DNA of 64,000 nt from Heliopora coerulea (Eukaryota; Cnidaria; Anthozoa; Scleralcyonacea; Helioporidae), in assembly GCA_030142905.1 (NCBI GenBank), contig JASJOG010000002.1:6618501-6682500 (forward strand), read 5' to 3'. The notes beneath the pieces were generated by a model. The model searched no databases. It was not told the origin of the DNA and saw only the letters and a program-made list of their open reading frames with translations. The translations under genes were made by a program, and so were the position numbers. This document shows, in pieces, positions 34,410-47,310 of the stretch; position 1 is the first letter of the stretch, and the number at the start of each line of letters is the position of its first letter.

Positions 34410-35362
34410 TCCGTCTATGCGTATCCGTTTTCGTTTGAAAATGTTTCCGTTCTTCCGTCCACACATATCCAGCGAATACGGTAACCGAAAACGGAACTTT
34501 TCAAAAACGCTTCCCAAATGGAAATTTTTGAAAACGCTGTTTTCCTACGCTCGTGTGAACGGGTGAAAACGGAATTTTTCAGAGACGCTTTCGTCATGGT
34601 ATGGTATCATGTGCGAGATTTAAAATGGTGGACGTTGGTATCGCTTTTGCTTGGGCTTTTTTCAAGCCTAATAGGGTATCTTGAGATCAACCTAGCTTTG
34701 CTGAATGTTCAAGCAGACTACGTGAAGAAGAGGCTTAACATCAGGTTACTATCACTCCCGATGACGAAAACCAGTCTGAAATCTCTTGACAGAGGACGAA
34801 GACAAACAAGAGTTCGAAGAATTTGGGCTGGACCTGGACGTACAAATCCTTGTTGAGATTCCTAAGGAGGGGACGGTGATCTTGTTAGGAATATCAAAGC
34901 CCAGCATATAATTTTGAATAAACCCATAATAATACAGACATGAGTTATTGAAAAATATTTTTAATTAAACTAACGTTTCGTTGCCAGTCCTGCAACATCT
35001 TCAGAGTAAGTGATAAGATGTTGCAGGACTGGCAACGAAACGTTAGTTAAATTAAAAATATTTTTCAATAACTCATGTCTGTATTATTATGGGTTTATTC
35101 AAAATTATATGCTGGGCTTTGATATTCCTAACAAGATTACGCTTTCCGCCTGGTCCCTCCATTGCCACTAAGTGGACGGTGAATTTTAGGATGAGTAGAG
35201 CTTTTCTCATGGCTGTTACCGTTTTCAAATCGTGTTTGCGAGTTCATGTGCACGGGCGAAAACGATTCGAAAACGCTATCGTGTGGACGGTAATATTCTC
35301 AAAAAGGAGAAAAAGAACTTACGTTTGAAAACGGAAACTGATATGTGTGGACAGGGCCTAAA
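34410..35362. mobile_element. TIR element split by a Penelope-like insertion
   Basis: The left part (34410-34600) begins ggtccgtctatgcgtatccg. The right part (35150-35362) ends with acggaaactgatatgtgtgg and acagggcc, an inverted match. Both halves are rich in gaaaacg/cgttttc motifs. Between them lies the inverted Penelope-like fragment at 34876-35150. Confidence 0.6.
34876..35150. mobile_element. Inverted Penelope-like terminal fragment
   Basis: A palindrome with arms of about 125 bases: the left arm starts gatcttgttaggaatatcaa and the right arm ends with its near reverse complement. The right side continues into gctttccgcctggtccctcc. The left arm carries a minus-strand hammerhead core (34968-35007): CTGAAGA, helix II GTTGC/GCAAC, GAAAC, GTT, and only a 3-base helix I. 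The right arm has lost the CTGAAGA box. Confidence 0.75.
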
Positions 35363-35659
35363 CTGACTAGCTTTTCACATTTTGCTTTGATGATAGTCAG
35401 AATCGGAGATTAAGCATGCCATCCTAGATATTAAACTAAATATATATACTTTTTAGTGGATTTTTGTGGAGGTGTCATTGTCTTGTGATGTGAAGTGTAG
35501 CCGTCCCTAAGATGACATTGAAGTTGGATCGTTACAGGCATCATTATTTTACAGCTTGTCATATAGCTCAAATGTTTGAAGAGAGGTATCGCCGAAATGA
35601 ATAAGCCATATTAGAAACTGTAAAAGCACTAATCAGCTGGTTTTGTATCCCTTATACCC

Positions 35660-35828
35660 AGTGGCGGTTCCACAGGGGACGGAGCCTAAAAGGCTTAAGC
35701 TCTCCCGAAGGTTTCCTTCAAGTAATAATGATAAAAGCTCTCGCCATAGACCACGTGTATGTCCAAAGCTTTTGCGCTTCGCACCTCCTGAATAGCCCCC
35801 TACCTGTTTGGCCTAGATTCGCCACTGC
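35660..35828. mobile_element. hAT-like MITE
   Basis: It starts cagtggcggttcc and ends attcgccactg, the short TIR typical of hAT non-autonomous elements, with similar 8-base flanks (cttatacc and ctaataca) that may be a decayed target duplication. Confidence 0.6.
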
Positions 35829-35911
35829 TAATACAGGAAAGCAAAAACTGGGGACATGTACTTTACTGGAAAGCTTAACGTTCTTTGTTTTTGTATTATT
35901 CTTTCAAATAG

Positions 35912-35946
35912 GTTTGACAGCTATTCGGTGTATAGATGCCGAGAAA
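35912..35946 (+). CDS. CUL2: CUL2 small exon
   Basis: 35 nt: acceptor ctttcaaatag, GLTAIRCIDAEK (Gly split with the previous exon), donor gtaagt. It fits GLRATSNLTQEN of CUL2 in position, length and phase, although sequence conservation is modest. Confidence 0.8.
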
Positions 35947-36245
35947 GTAAGTGCATTACAACATTACCAATTTGTCTTGACGATGATAACCTTTTCCTTT
36001 TTTTTCACCGTTGGGAAGTAAGCGATGGTAAAACAAGATCTGGATTGCGTGTTGGAAGCTCAAACATCTTTAGGATCTGCTAACAAACATCATCAGAGAA
36101 TAATTTACATAACTGCCTAAAGCCTAAGTATATAGTTACAGGGTGTAATAATATTCATGCATTAACCAATCAGAGGACGTACTAAAAATAAAAGTTTCAG
36201 GTATGAGTAACACTAACAACATGGAAGAGTGAAAGAAAAAAAAAA

Positions 36246-36561
36246 TTATAAAAGGAAAAGTGGTGCTGAGCCAATATTGGCATTTAAAGAGGGTTTATGA
36301 TTGCGAATGAGTAGACTTTCTCGTAAGAGAAGTTCGAACTCGAAAGGGCAAGAAAGGATTTTAAAATCATCAAAGGAGACTAGGTGACTCGTGTCACGCT
36401 GGTGTGAAAGAATACTGGTGAGGGGAGGGTTAGTGTACTTTTTACCTGTAAGAGGTGAGATTCTCATATGGTCAGATACGCGTGTATGGAGGTGCCGGAT
36501 GGTTTCTCCGACATACGAAGCTCCGCAGCTTCGACACGTAAAATGATAAACTACATGCGAT
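36246..36561 (-). pseudogene. GIY-YIG endonuclease domain, left arm (inverted copy)
   Basis: The minus frame reads YHFTCRSCGASYVGETIRHL, RVSDHMRISPLTGKKYTN, SFDDFKIL, LLLRESLLIRNHKPSLN, stop at 36246. It aligns with the right arm at about 90% by eye. Confidence 0.86.
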
Positions 36562-36582
36562 CTTAAGCGTAGAGGAATCCTT

Positions 36583-36891
36583 TTTTATCATTTTACGTGT
36601 CGAGGCTGCGGAGGTTCGTATGTCGGAGAAACCATCCGGCACCTCCATACACGTGTATCTGACCATATGGGAATCTCACCTCTCACAGGTAAAAAGCGCA
36701 ATAACCCTCCCCTCACCAGTATTCTTTCACACCACTGTGACACGGATCACTCAGTGTCCTTTGATGATTTTAAAATCCTTTCTTCTTGTCCTTTTGGGTT
36801 CGAACTTCTCTTACGAGAAAGTCTACTCATTCGCAATCTTAAACCCTCTTTAAATGCCAATATTGGCTCAGCACCACTTTTCCTTTTATAA
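36583..36891 (+). pseudogene. GIY-YIG endonuclease domain of a Penelope-like element, right arm
   Basis: The + frame reads YHFTCRGCGGSYVGETIRHL, TRVSDHMGISPLTGKK, SFDDFKIL, LLLRESLLIRNLKPSLN, stop at 36891. Penelope-like retroelements end in such a domain. The YVG motif, the Arg of the RxL..R region and the Glu of the RES segment are retained. Only this C-terminal domain is present; the RT is absent. Confidence 0.88.
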
Positions 36892-37035
36892 TTTTTTTTT
36901 CTTTCACTCTTCCATGTTGTTAGTGTTACTCATACCTGAAACTTTTATTTTTAGTACGTCCTCTGATTGGTTAATGCATGAATATTATTACACCCTGTAA
37001 TTATATACTTAGGCTTTAGGCAGTTATGTAAATTA

Positions 37036-37075
37036 TTCTCTGATGATGTTGTGATGATACAACGAAACGTTAGAA
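37036..37075 (+). ncRNA. Hammerhead ribozyme motif, sense to CUL2
   Basis: Helix I TTCT (37036-37039), CTGATGA (37040-37046), helix II GTTGT/ACAAC with loop GATGAT (37048-37063), GAAA (37064-37067), CGTT (37068-37071), helix I AGAA (37072-37075). Cleavage would follow GTT. Helix III can only form between two copies, through the self-complementary ACGU, so activity as a monomer is uncertain. Confidence 0.65.
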
Positions 37076-37526
37076 CTTTATTAAATATTATGATTTTACT
37101 TCTGTGTCCGACTCGATGGCTTTCGTAAAGATATTTTGCTGGGCTTTGATATTCCTCTTAAACTAGTCATGATCATGACATTTGGCATAGTTATGGCTAC
37201 ATATTAATATATTCTGTATTTTCTTGGTCTTTTGGAAATCAGGTGCTATTTGCCATAAGTCCTTAAAAATGTCTTAAATGTATCACAAAAAGCCCTTAGA
37301 AAGTCCTCAAAGAGACAAGGGGAAGAATCCCGTGTCATGTATTACTTCACTTTGTGTGTTTTTTTTAACCTTAACAGCAAATGGGACTACATCTTGTAAA
37401 CAGTAGACATTTTTGTAATTTCTATTGAGTGATGCACCGTTTTTCAAGGAACAGTTTAAATTGTAGAAAAGCTATTTCTAAAGTATAATTTCAACCACGG
37501 CAAATGTTTAAATCATTGATTTTTAG

Positions 37527-37634
37527 AGTCCGAATCAATATATTGATGCATTGCTGGAAATACACCGAAAATATTCAAACCTAATAAATACAACTTTCAA
37601 AGGAGACAAAGCATTTTACAAAGCATTAGATCAG
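37527..37634 (+). CDS. CUL2: CUL2 exon
   Basis: Acceptor gatttttag, SPNQ then YIDALLEIHRKYSNLINTTF and GDKAFYKALDQ, donor gtgaga; 36 codons, phase 0. It matches [20 protein letters not shown]...FMSALDK of CUL2. Confidence 0.94.
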
Positions 37635-38913
37635 GTGAGATCTTTGGTTAGATTAGGATTTGAAGAATCTTTCGGACCTTTAGATGATTTGGTTTAGAAA
37701 GAGGTTTAACCACTCTAGATATAGTGTTAACAGACATGGTAGAGTAAAGTGGGGAATATCGGAGGATCATTTCTATCGTTATAATGAAAATGGACATAGT
37801 GACTTTAAGAATACAGCATACGTGTCCAAATAATTGGTAAACCCAATGGCGTAGCCAGGGGGAGGGTAAGAGGGGGCGGTTCCCCCCTAATTGTCTCCAA
37901 GGCCATCCTGGAAAAAATATTAAATCCGTTGAGAAACCTATGGGGCGAGGGGTTATGCTGATGTGGAATGATCAGGAGAGACTGGTGAGCTAACATGCTG
38001 TCCACTTGTTCACTTATAACCATCGTTAATTTCTAGCCAAAATTGGAAGAGGGGTCTAATATACTTCAGTGTGAACTGCCACCGCCACCCCCAAAAGTCG
38101 TAAACCTCATGTAAAGGTCAATTTACGTACAATTTGGAATCTAAGTTTCAAGAGCAACTGTAAGGCTGCGCAGACGACCACCACGCTATATTTATTCTAC
38201 TAACGCGAGGCAAGGGAGCAAGGAATGAAAAAGCGAGGTTCTATTTCTTTTTACAAAATGACATTCGATATGGCATAATCAGTTGTTGGAACTCAATTCA
38301 GTTCTGACCATGAGATATTTTTAACGCGGTATCTATTTTCAAGATCCGCGAACGTTCAAGACCCGTAAGGTTGGACACCTAGACCAAACTGAAACCGAGA
38401 CCAAAAAAATGCGGTCTCAAGACCAAGACCAAAGCAACTGTTTGATCTTAAAAATTATGTGGCAAATTTGTTCATACCTTATGGAACGGTCAACCGCACG
38501 TTATTGTTGCGTAGCGGACGAGTTGTACATACGTGTCTTTGATACGATCTGTTGACTTGCTTAATACGTCACCTGTTCATGTGAAATAACGCTGACCCTC
38601 CTGTTGTCGAACATCTGTTTACAGCAGCCACTGTTCCCATTATGTTCAAAGAAAGCTGCTGAGGCAATTTGGTTTTACCAAAGGAAAATAAGATGCAGAG
38701 ATCTTGTGAAACGCCTAACCGTTTAAAGACGTTAAATAGTGCCAAAAACCTTGCGGCCAGGTTACATGAACCAGTAGGTCCTACCAGTCAAAAATGAAAC
38801 GTAAAGTATCAGTAGCTAAGATATATTTCATCGATCGTTTATTTACTATGTCTGGTACTTCACTGTGTATTTTTCCCATCAGTAAGGTAATTTTATTTTG
38901 AAATAATATTTAG
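37635..38913. other. CUL2 intron, no gene
   Basis: 37840-38090 looks like a decayed hAT-like MITE (atggcgtagccaggggg near the left side, cccc-rich right side). Around 38370-38450 there is a gaccaagacc simple motif. Confidence 0.45.
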
Positions 38914-38976
38914 GCATGTTACGTCATTGTCAACTGTGACCGTCGTGAAAAGAAGAGCTGTCAGTCGCCTGAATTG
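38914..38976 (+). CDS. CUL2: CUL2 exon
   Basis: Acceptor aatatttag, ACYVIVNCDRREKKSCQSPE then Leu, donor gtaaca; 21 codons. It matches [20 protein letters not shown] of CUL2; the donor is slightly off consensus. Confidence 0.88.
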
Positions 38977-39081
38977 GTAACAGCTTGATTTTTTTCGTAA
39001 CTTTTATACATTTTCCTTAATCTTTATACATTTCCCCGTTTATCACCAACAAGTTCGATGCATAAACTTGTACTCTTCTAG

Positions 39082-39165
39082 TTGGCTCGTTTTGCGGACT
39101 CCATTTTGAAGAAAAGTACGAAGAACCTCACTGAAGCTGAACAGGATGAAAAAATGGCTGATATT
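39082..39165 (+). CDS. CUL2: CUL2 exon: start of cullin homology domain
   Basis: Acceptor ctcttctag, LARFADSILKKSTKNLTEAE and QDEKMADI, donor gtgagt; 28 codons. The LA.Y.D..LKKS.K segment begins the conserved C-terminal cullin homology region. Confidence 0.95.
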
Positions 39166-41219
39166 GTGAGTACAGTGTTCGGTTCAGTAACTTATGATAA
39201 GGTGCTTGCGTGTATTGTGCTTTTAAGGACGGAGGAATAGTAGGTGCCTAGGGGGTATAGTTCTCATCATTTCAATTGATGGGGCTCAGCTCTCATCCCA
39301 TATTTTTAGGCTCTGGACTAAAAACCTTAGTAATCAGTGTTTTTCTTAAGGCCGGTACACCGGTACATTGTACGCCTTTCCCCCACTGCTGTGCCGCGTT
39401 CCCTCAGTACTGTAAGTTCTAAATATTTAGCTAATAGGAAAGAAATTATGTGAAAGTTTTTTTGGGTTTTTTTTACAGTTTCACAGATGTTTCGCAATAA
39501 AGTATACTAAAATTTCATGCACTTGAATGCATGTGAATGGACAAGGGTTCTTTAGCACAAATATTTGCTCGCATCTGCCATGTTGAAAACTATGATGGAA
39601 ACTGGGGAGTTGTATCGCCCATGGTCTCGTCTCGTTCCCAGCTTTGCGCTCAATTTCTTGGGAGAAGCACGCTCCCAAACTCTCTACCAGTTAAGTGCGG
39701 TAGCAGAAACTGGTAAAAAAATTAAGTGTATCCCATTCTCCACTACAAGTACCTTCCTTCCCCTGCCTTAAGAAAAACACCGATAATGGTATATGAAGTT
39801 CCTCTCCTTTATGATATGTCTTTATTAATAAAATTTAAGTTCGAAAATGCTGCTTTACTTATTTCTTTATGTACCTTTCTGAAATTTTTATGGGGGCTTA
39901 GTTGAGTGAATTCCCTACGTCCAGCCATTTTTGAAGAAGTATTTACCCACAGCCGCCAAAGTGTGCTTTTGAGTATCCAGGCTTAACGTCCCAACGACTT
40001 TGACCAAAAAACAGCGATTTTCCCATTTTGTACTTGTGGATATTTTGCTGTACACTGGAACAACTCTGGTTCTTGCTTGCAAACCCAGTCCTTGAAATTT
40101 ACATTATTCATGCACTTAATAGTATTTCTATTTACCTTCCCTAACAAACATTTCATATGCAATTTCCGTCTCTGTTCCTCCCCTTACCCCCTCAAAGGGA
40201 CAGCGAGTTCACGGAAGCAGAGTCTCTGCAGAGTCCCACCCGCACGCTCCACCCGCACGTGGGCTCTAAGATTGTAGGTACGTTACATTTTGATGTATGG
40301 TTGAATAGTTGTCCAATTCCCCTTCATGTGGGACGTTTGTCGTCGTCTCCAATCAAGATATTGCGCAAAATCGCATGCTAAGTAGATTGACTTCCAAGAT
40401 TTCAAAAATAATCGGTCATCATAGGGTTAAAGCAATTCTTCCTCCAATTTCAAAACTCAGATTGAACATTAAAAGATTTTCAGAAATATACCATAATGTT
40501 AATAGTGGCAAAGATTATGACGTTTTCAAGCTTTTCGATGACGTTAGGTGACGTTACCATGTTACGTCATCAAAGGGAAAAAATAAACTTTAATTACCTA
40601 TTCCACAAATGCAGTATCTTGATTATTCCTCAAATCTTTAATCCATAGCAAAAGTAAGTTAGTTGTTCAAACAAATTGTTCTTAGCAACTATGGCATGGC
40701 AGCGGAATACGTCCGTACCATTGAACTCTAAAAAGACTGGAACGATATCTCGTTATACCTGGTCTCACAATTGAATGAAGGCGAAGTGAGGACAGTTATG
40801 TAGGCTAAAAACACTCGTGTATTTCGTCACGTTTGTATTGCAGCACGCGTGTATTTCATCACGCGTGAGAACTGGAGACGAGGAAGAAGTTGTATCGAAC
40901 CTTTACTTTTTTATGGACGGTATTCTGACAAATACGCAGTCCTACGCACATTTTCATCTACTTGTTTTGGATAAAAAGGAAACTGTCAAAAAACCCCGAA
41001 CTTTAGGTTAAGTTTTTTGCAATAGGTTGCGTGTTTTATCGCGTAGGGGACTGGGATGAACTGTATACTGACCTACATGTCAGCCTCCATGTTGGCTTCA
41101 AAATTCAGTTTGCAGGTATTGTTCCAGTATTTTAGAGTTCAATGGTCCAAGTACTCTAAACTCCTTTGATATCAGTACGTCCTGATTTAATCGCAAAAAC
41201 CTTTTCTATATATATTTGC
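39166..41219. other. CUL2 intron segment, no gene
   Basis: No exon or element recognised. 40800-40870 has two atttcgtcacg/atttcatcacg copies around gcacgcgtgt. Confidence 0.45.
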
Positions 41220-41490
41220 CTTGAATGAAATATCGTCTCCTGTTCTATTCTTACTTAATTTAAGTTTATTTTCTATTAACCACTGATGTACCGTTTCTAA
41301 ATCGGTATTCATAAGGTTTTTTTTTGTCTCTAATTGTTTTTCCACATATGGTCAAGTTTGTGACATCTACGAACATACTTTTGGTAGAGCATAATTAGTT
41401 ATTTGACAAGTCGTAGAAATAGGATAAAAAAGTAATGGTCCCAAAATGGAGTCTCGTATCCCGCCGCAATTTAATTTGTGCTCCAAAGAC
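41220..41490 (-). pseudogene. CR1/L2-type LINE reverse transcriptase fragment
   Basis: The minus strand reads CGGIRDSILGPLLFYPIS (motif B region, normally GxPQGSILGPLLF), several stops, then MNTDLETVHQWLIENKLKLS. It is the same family as the element at 55314-57885, which has NNDLENVHQWLIASKLTLN. Strongly decayed. Confidence 0.75.
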
Positions 41491-41772
41491 AGTATATGGT
41501 CAACTTTGCACACTTGGGTTTCCTTTTCTAGATTAGACGTTTACTAATTTTACCCTCCAAGGAGAGACGTCTCGGTACGGAAAGGTTAAGAACACCACAT
41601 CTAACTTTTTAATTTGACTCTGGCTAACGCCGGACTATTTTACTCGTCAGGGTGAACCATGTTAGTGCGGAAAGGTTACGAACACCCCAATTAAGTTAAT
41701 GTAGCATAAAGCAGACTTCGGAGACTAAACGGCAAAACTTTTAAGTTGTAATGAACTAGAGAGATTATAGTA

Positions 41773-42209
41773 TGCCACATATATGTTGGAAATGTGGGAG
41801 TTTGGGGATATCTTGAATGAATGATAGATGAACAACCGTCAAGCTCTTACCTCAGAAAAACGATTTCTGAGCCGCAGACGGGGATCGAACCCGCAACCTT
41901 CTGATGACCGGTGAGTCGCTCTAACTATTGAGCTACCAAGGCTAAGATAGATATGTTAATAATGTTATTAATGCGATATGTATTCCCAACATATATATCG
42001 CATTAATAACATTATTAACATATCTTGGCTTCCGCTCAGGTCGCAAATATGTCAAACTTGCACCTTAGCTCACCATCTGAGTCTTGGTAGCTCAATGGTT
42101 TGAGTGTCTCACCGGTCATCAAAAGGTTGCGGGTTCGATACCCGTCAGCGGCTCAGAAATCGTTTTTCTGAGGTAAGTGCTTGACGATCGTTCATCTATC
42201 ATTCATTCA
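41773..42209. mobile_element. Foldback element with two opposed tRNA-like arms (family B)
   Basis: The 11 bases agattatagta at 41762-41772 and 42210-42220 may be a target duplication. Inside, 24-base inverted ends (atcttgaatgaatgatagat...) lie at 41810 and 42213. Each arm has a tRNA-like core: minus strand about 41868-41942, plus strand about 42085-42155, with A-box tagctcaat and B-box gggttcgat. The centre is an AT-rich palindrome (aataacattattaac). Neither core is a plausible functional tRNA, as D and anticodon stems are imperfect. Confidence 0.78.
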
Positions 42210-42415
42210 AGATTATAGTACGTTTCCCCCCTGTAGCTTATAACCGCGCCGTGTGTTTCGGGTACTCGTAGGTGATCAGAAATGAAGCCAGAACTCCTTT
42301 CATCCCCATTAGTACGGGGGGTTGGTTTAGGAGATTTTCAAACTTCTTTATGTAGAAGTATGCGATTTTTCATGCCAGGGCTTGATGACGTGTTACTTTT
42401 TTATTCTTTTTTTAG

Positions 42416-42460
42416 ATCATTATTTTTAAATACCTTGACAATAAGGATATTTTCCAAACG
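42416..42460 (+). CDS. CUL2: CUL2 small exon
   Basis: Acceptor tctttttttag, IIIFKYLDNKDIFQT, donor gtattg; 15 codons. It matches ITVFKYIDDKDVFQK, which immediately precedes the FYARMLAKRL motif carried by the next exon. Confidence 0.94.
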
Positions 42461-42739
42461 GTATTGATTATTGGCTAATGTTTATTTTGATATCCTTGCT
42501 TTTATTTTCATGTGAAATTTTGAATTTTCAGAATTGTTCAGGTTTAATTAATTTCAGTAACTTTTTTATATGAGACCATATTGATGAACATTCTCACACT
42601 TAAAGCATAATAAAAAAAGTACTAAATTAGAAGTAAGTTCACGTAAGCATCACATCCAAATTGATATCCACGAACTAAAACAAATGTGTAGACTAAGGGG
42701 CACTTAGGGGACTTAAGTTTCCCTAATACTACCAAACTG

Positions 42740-42870
42740 AAATTGTGAAACGAAAACTTCACAATTAACCTACACTGCCGAAGTCAGATATAAGGTGCGA
42801 GTTCAAATCCCGCTCGAGTCAACATTTTTCAGCTGACTTCGGCAGTGTAGGTTAATTGTGAAATTGTGAA
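42740..42870. mobile_element. Minimal copy of the tRNA-like TIR element (family A)
   Basis: Inverted repeats ttcacaattaacctacac... (from 42758) and the reverse complement (to 42863) flank only the 3' half of the tRNA-like core, with B-box gagttcaaatccc. It shows that the inverted repeats belong to the element and are not flanking DNA. Confidence 0.75.
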
Positions 42871-42901
42871 ATAACTTAAAATAAATAGTGAAGAGAGAAA
42901 G

Positions 42902-42903
<2 letters not shown>

Positions 42904-42943
<40 letters not shown>
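42904..42943. repeat. (GT)n microsatellite
   Basis: About 19 uninterrupted gt units followed by tatgtgg. Confidence 0.95.
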
Positions 42944-42948
<5 letters not shown>

Positions 42949-43299
42949 GCAGGATTAGAATGAAATTTGAAGAACGTCAAAGTCATTGTAATCACTAGAT
43001 CATTATTGTCTTACTCCTAGAAAATTATTTGAAAATAAATCACTCAGCTATTACAGTGTCAACTTACATCACGTATAAACTGGTATGGAACTCTTGTACC
43101 CACCCAAAACCTTTCCCTTCAAGTCTTTCCCAATTTTAAATTTTGTCAATGGCCATGTAACAAAGCATTAGATTGTCCAAACATGATGATAAGACAGGCT
43201 AAAAGCACAGTCAGGGTGCTTGTAAATGGATGCGTTGGAAAATGTTTTTAGTTGGTGTTCCAGCAAAATTGAAACTACGAAGCTTGAGACTAATGTTTT

Positions 43300-43475
43300 G
43301 TATGTGAGAGCTTGGAGATATTAATGGATATTCGTTGAACGTTCATTAACCGCATACCTAAGAAGAACGATATTTGAGCCCCAAAAGGAATTGAACCCGC
43401 AATTTTCCTTTGGCTGGTAAAACGTTCTAACCATTGACCAAAGATTTGAAAAAATCGTTTTTCTGAGGTTTGAGC
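43300..43475. mobile_element. Decayed tRNA-like foldback (family B)
   Basis: A minus-strand tRNA-like remnant (gagcccc...ggaattgaacccgcaa...aaccattga) with the right arm tcgtttttctgaggtttgag, as in 41773-42209. Confidence 0.55.
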
Positions 43476-44439
43476 TTACACATTAAATGCAGCAAAATAT
43501 TGGATTTTTATTGCATTTGTGGCTGAGACTGGTCGTCGTACTTCTGTTTGCCGAGTAGCAATTTTGAAAGTCATTTGTCTAGACCTTGGTCAGCTTAGCG
43601 CAGAAATCTGCAATTTACGAATAACCGTTTATTTGATATATCTTCTCTCCTTTAATCCTGAAATTGAAATACTTCAAAAACTCTTGCATTTGAACTTTGA
43701 TTTTCAGAAACAATGCTGTAAACAGAACGTGGGTGCCAGAAAGAGGCTAACTCTTGCGTTTACATTGTGAAGTTTTCGATTGCTCGCTTGTACTAATCTG
43801 ACGAGTGCCTAATCTCTGAAAATGGATGTGGTTATTTGTCGATAAATTATAACATGAGCCTATGATTATATGAATGTAACTAGTAACAGAGAGATTAGGA
43901 CAAGCCACATTATGTCATCCTTTAAGCTTTTCATCCTTGTGAACATTTGTGTGTCTACGGTCGCGGAATATTTTTTAGCACCGAATGGCCGAAGTGACCT
44001 AACCGACTAATTCATGGCTATATAGTCGTTGCGGGCTATCGTGTGTTCGTCATGGATTTTGAGATGGAACTTGATCGAAAGCCTAGTGTGCGTACGGTCG
44101 TTCGGGTCGTTGCGGTCGTAACAAACTGTTCACCAACGACCTCAGCTTCCTTAATGACTCTATGGATATGTATCAATATCATTGTGCCACAATTCAGGTG
44201 ACTCAGTCACTAAGATAACTCGAGTAACTCTTACCGATCGACTCTTCACGATACGTAATGACTACTCGGCAAGTCCATAAATTCGCTGGGGTCCTTAGGG
44301 TTGCTCACAAGCAGGTTAGAACGATGGCAGCGTTCCAAAATATCATATGGACGCTAGCCACAAGAACTAGTGTCTCTATTTTTTACTTATGAACTGTAGC
44401 CTTTATTTTTTTTTTCAGTACCTTGTTCCGCTGAAGTTA

Positions 44440-44800
44440 GTTTCCAGAAACCCTTGCATGGAAACCGCCCGAATTAAAATTTCGTACATCATTTCACATC
44501 TGAAAAACATAAGGAATTGGAATATTTGCCCATATGAAATTTTCACTTCATGTATGAAATCAGAATATTTTTATATATGAAATACCTAATTCATATGTGA
44601 TACGACGTGGTTTAAAATTTCACATGTGAAGTATTGGTGCACGAAACATGTATTTCACACATGAAATGGAAGATTCACTTATAAAAATCAATTCTATCAG
44701 CGAAATTCTCATAATTACGGAATTAAAAGGTTTTCACACATGAAATACTATTTTCATAATATGTGAAATGGTATCTGACTTGTTTGTAAGCTAGGGCCCC
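44440..44800. repeat. TTCACATATGAA-rich palindromic repeat, copy 1
   Basis: About ten variants of ttcacatatgaa/ttcatatgtgaa within 340 bases. It is homologous to 47025-47300 in the same orientation (shared gaaacatgtatttc and aaaattttcat blocks). The + frame starting with YLVPLKLVSRNP after a tttttcag at 44419 is not a CUL2 exon. Confidence 0.8.
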
Positions 44801-45141
44801 GTTCCTTCGTTGCTGGTAAATATAACAAGATCACAATTCAACCGCACTAAAATACATTTCAGCCAATCAACTGACCCAAAAAACTCACGTAGTCAGTAGT
44901 ATCTTGTCTCGTCTTTTAAGTGTCTATGTTTAAGGAAAAAGAGGAGGAAAAAAACGATTAAAGTGCAGCACTGTGCTGATATTAATTTCTTATTTTTCAT
45001 CCTTAATCATTAGTTTCGTCACGTAATCATCAGTTTGTAGTTTGGTCTTTTAAGTGTCTACGTGTAAAGAAAAGAAAAGAAAAAGATCAAAAGTGGAGTA
45101 CTGTACTGAGATTAATTGCTTGATTTTCATCCTTCGTTTAG

Positions 45142-46813
<1,672 letters not shown>

Positions 46814-46960
46814 CATACGTGTGGATACGAATATACCAACAATCTACATAGAATGTTCACGGATATGAGTATAAGTGCAGACCTTAACGTCGGCTTCAAT
46901 GAGCACCTAATGAACAGAAACCAGAATCTTGGAATCAGCACGTCGTTTCTTGTTCTTCAG
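46814..46960 (+). CDS. CUL2: CUL2 exon
   Basis: Acceptor cccatcaag, His-Thr then CGYEYTNNLHRMFTDMSISA, DLNVGFNEHL and LGISTSFLVLQ, donor gtaggg; 49 codons. It matches [22 protein letters not shown]...ISFQIYVLQ of CUL2. The acceptor has a short pyrimidine tract, but frame and position are exact. Confidence 0.95.
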
Positions 46961-47024
46961 GTAGGGCACCCAATCAGTCTTCCTTAAATGCTCAGTTAAT
47001 TTCGTTCTTGTTCTATTTTGAATG

Positions 47025-47310
47025 GAATCTCTTACGAAAATTTCGTATATGATTACTCACATGAAAAACATGGAATTGGAACATTTTCACATATGAAATT
47101 TTCATTTATTGCATGAAATGGGAATGTTTTCAAGTTCACACGTTAAATACTAGTAATCGAAACATGTATTTCGCATGTGAAATGAACGATTCACATATGA
47201 AAATTAACTTCACATATGAAATTTTCATTTCACTTGTGGAATTGAAACATTTTTACATACGAAATGCTATTTTCATGCGTGAAATGACCCGTGAAATTTT
47301 TGTAAAGGAT
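47025..47310. repeat. TTCACATATGAA-rich palindromic repeat, copy 2
   Basis: Direct repeat of 44440-44800, starting just 65 bases after the CUL2 donor at 46961. About eight variants of the 12-base palindrome. Confidence 0.8.

Larger units (their letters stand above)
36085..37051. mobile_element. Head-to-head inverted pair of Penelope-like 3' ends (about 970 bp palindrome)
   Basis: The left arm (36085-36550) and right arm (36594-37051) are near-perfect reverse complements around a 43-base loop. Each arm encodes the C-terminal GIY-YIG endonuclease domain of a Penelope-like element followed by its 3' UTR. The right arm continues into a hammerhead motif and the pLTR-like end (ttttgctgggctttgatatt at 37130). 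The arms differ at scattered sites, so the inversion is not brand new. Confidence 0.88.

Noticed and set aside
41868..42155. Pair of tRNA genes in opposite orientation
   Set aside because: Imperfect stems and shared flanks with other copies; they are arms of a foldback element.
44419..44480. Candidate exon after tttttcag reading YLVPLKLVSRNP
   Set aside because: Not cullin-like, out of order with the confirmed exons, and it runs into the TTCACATATGAA repeat.
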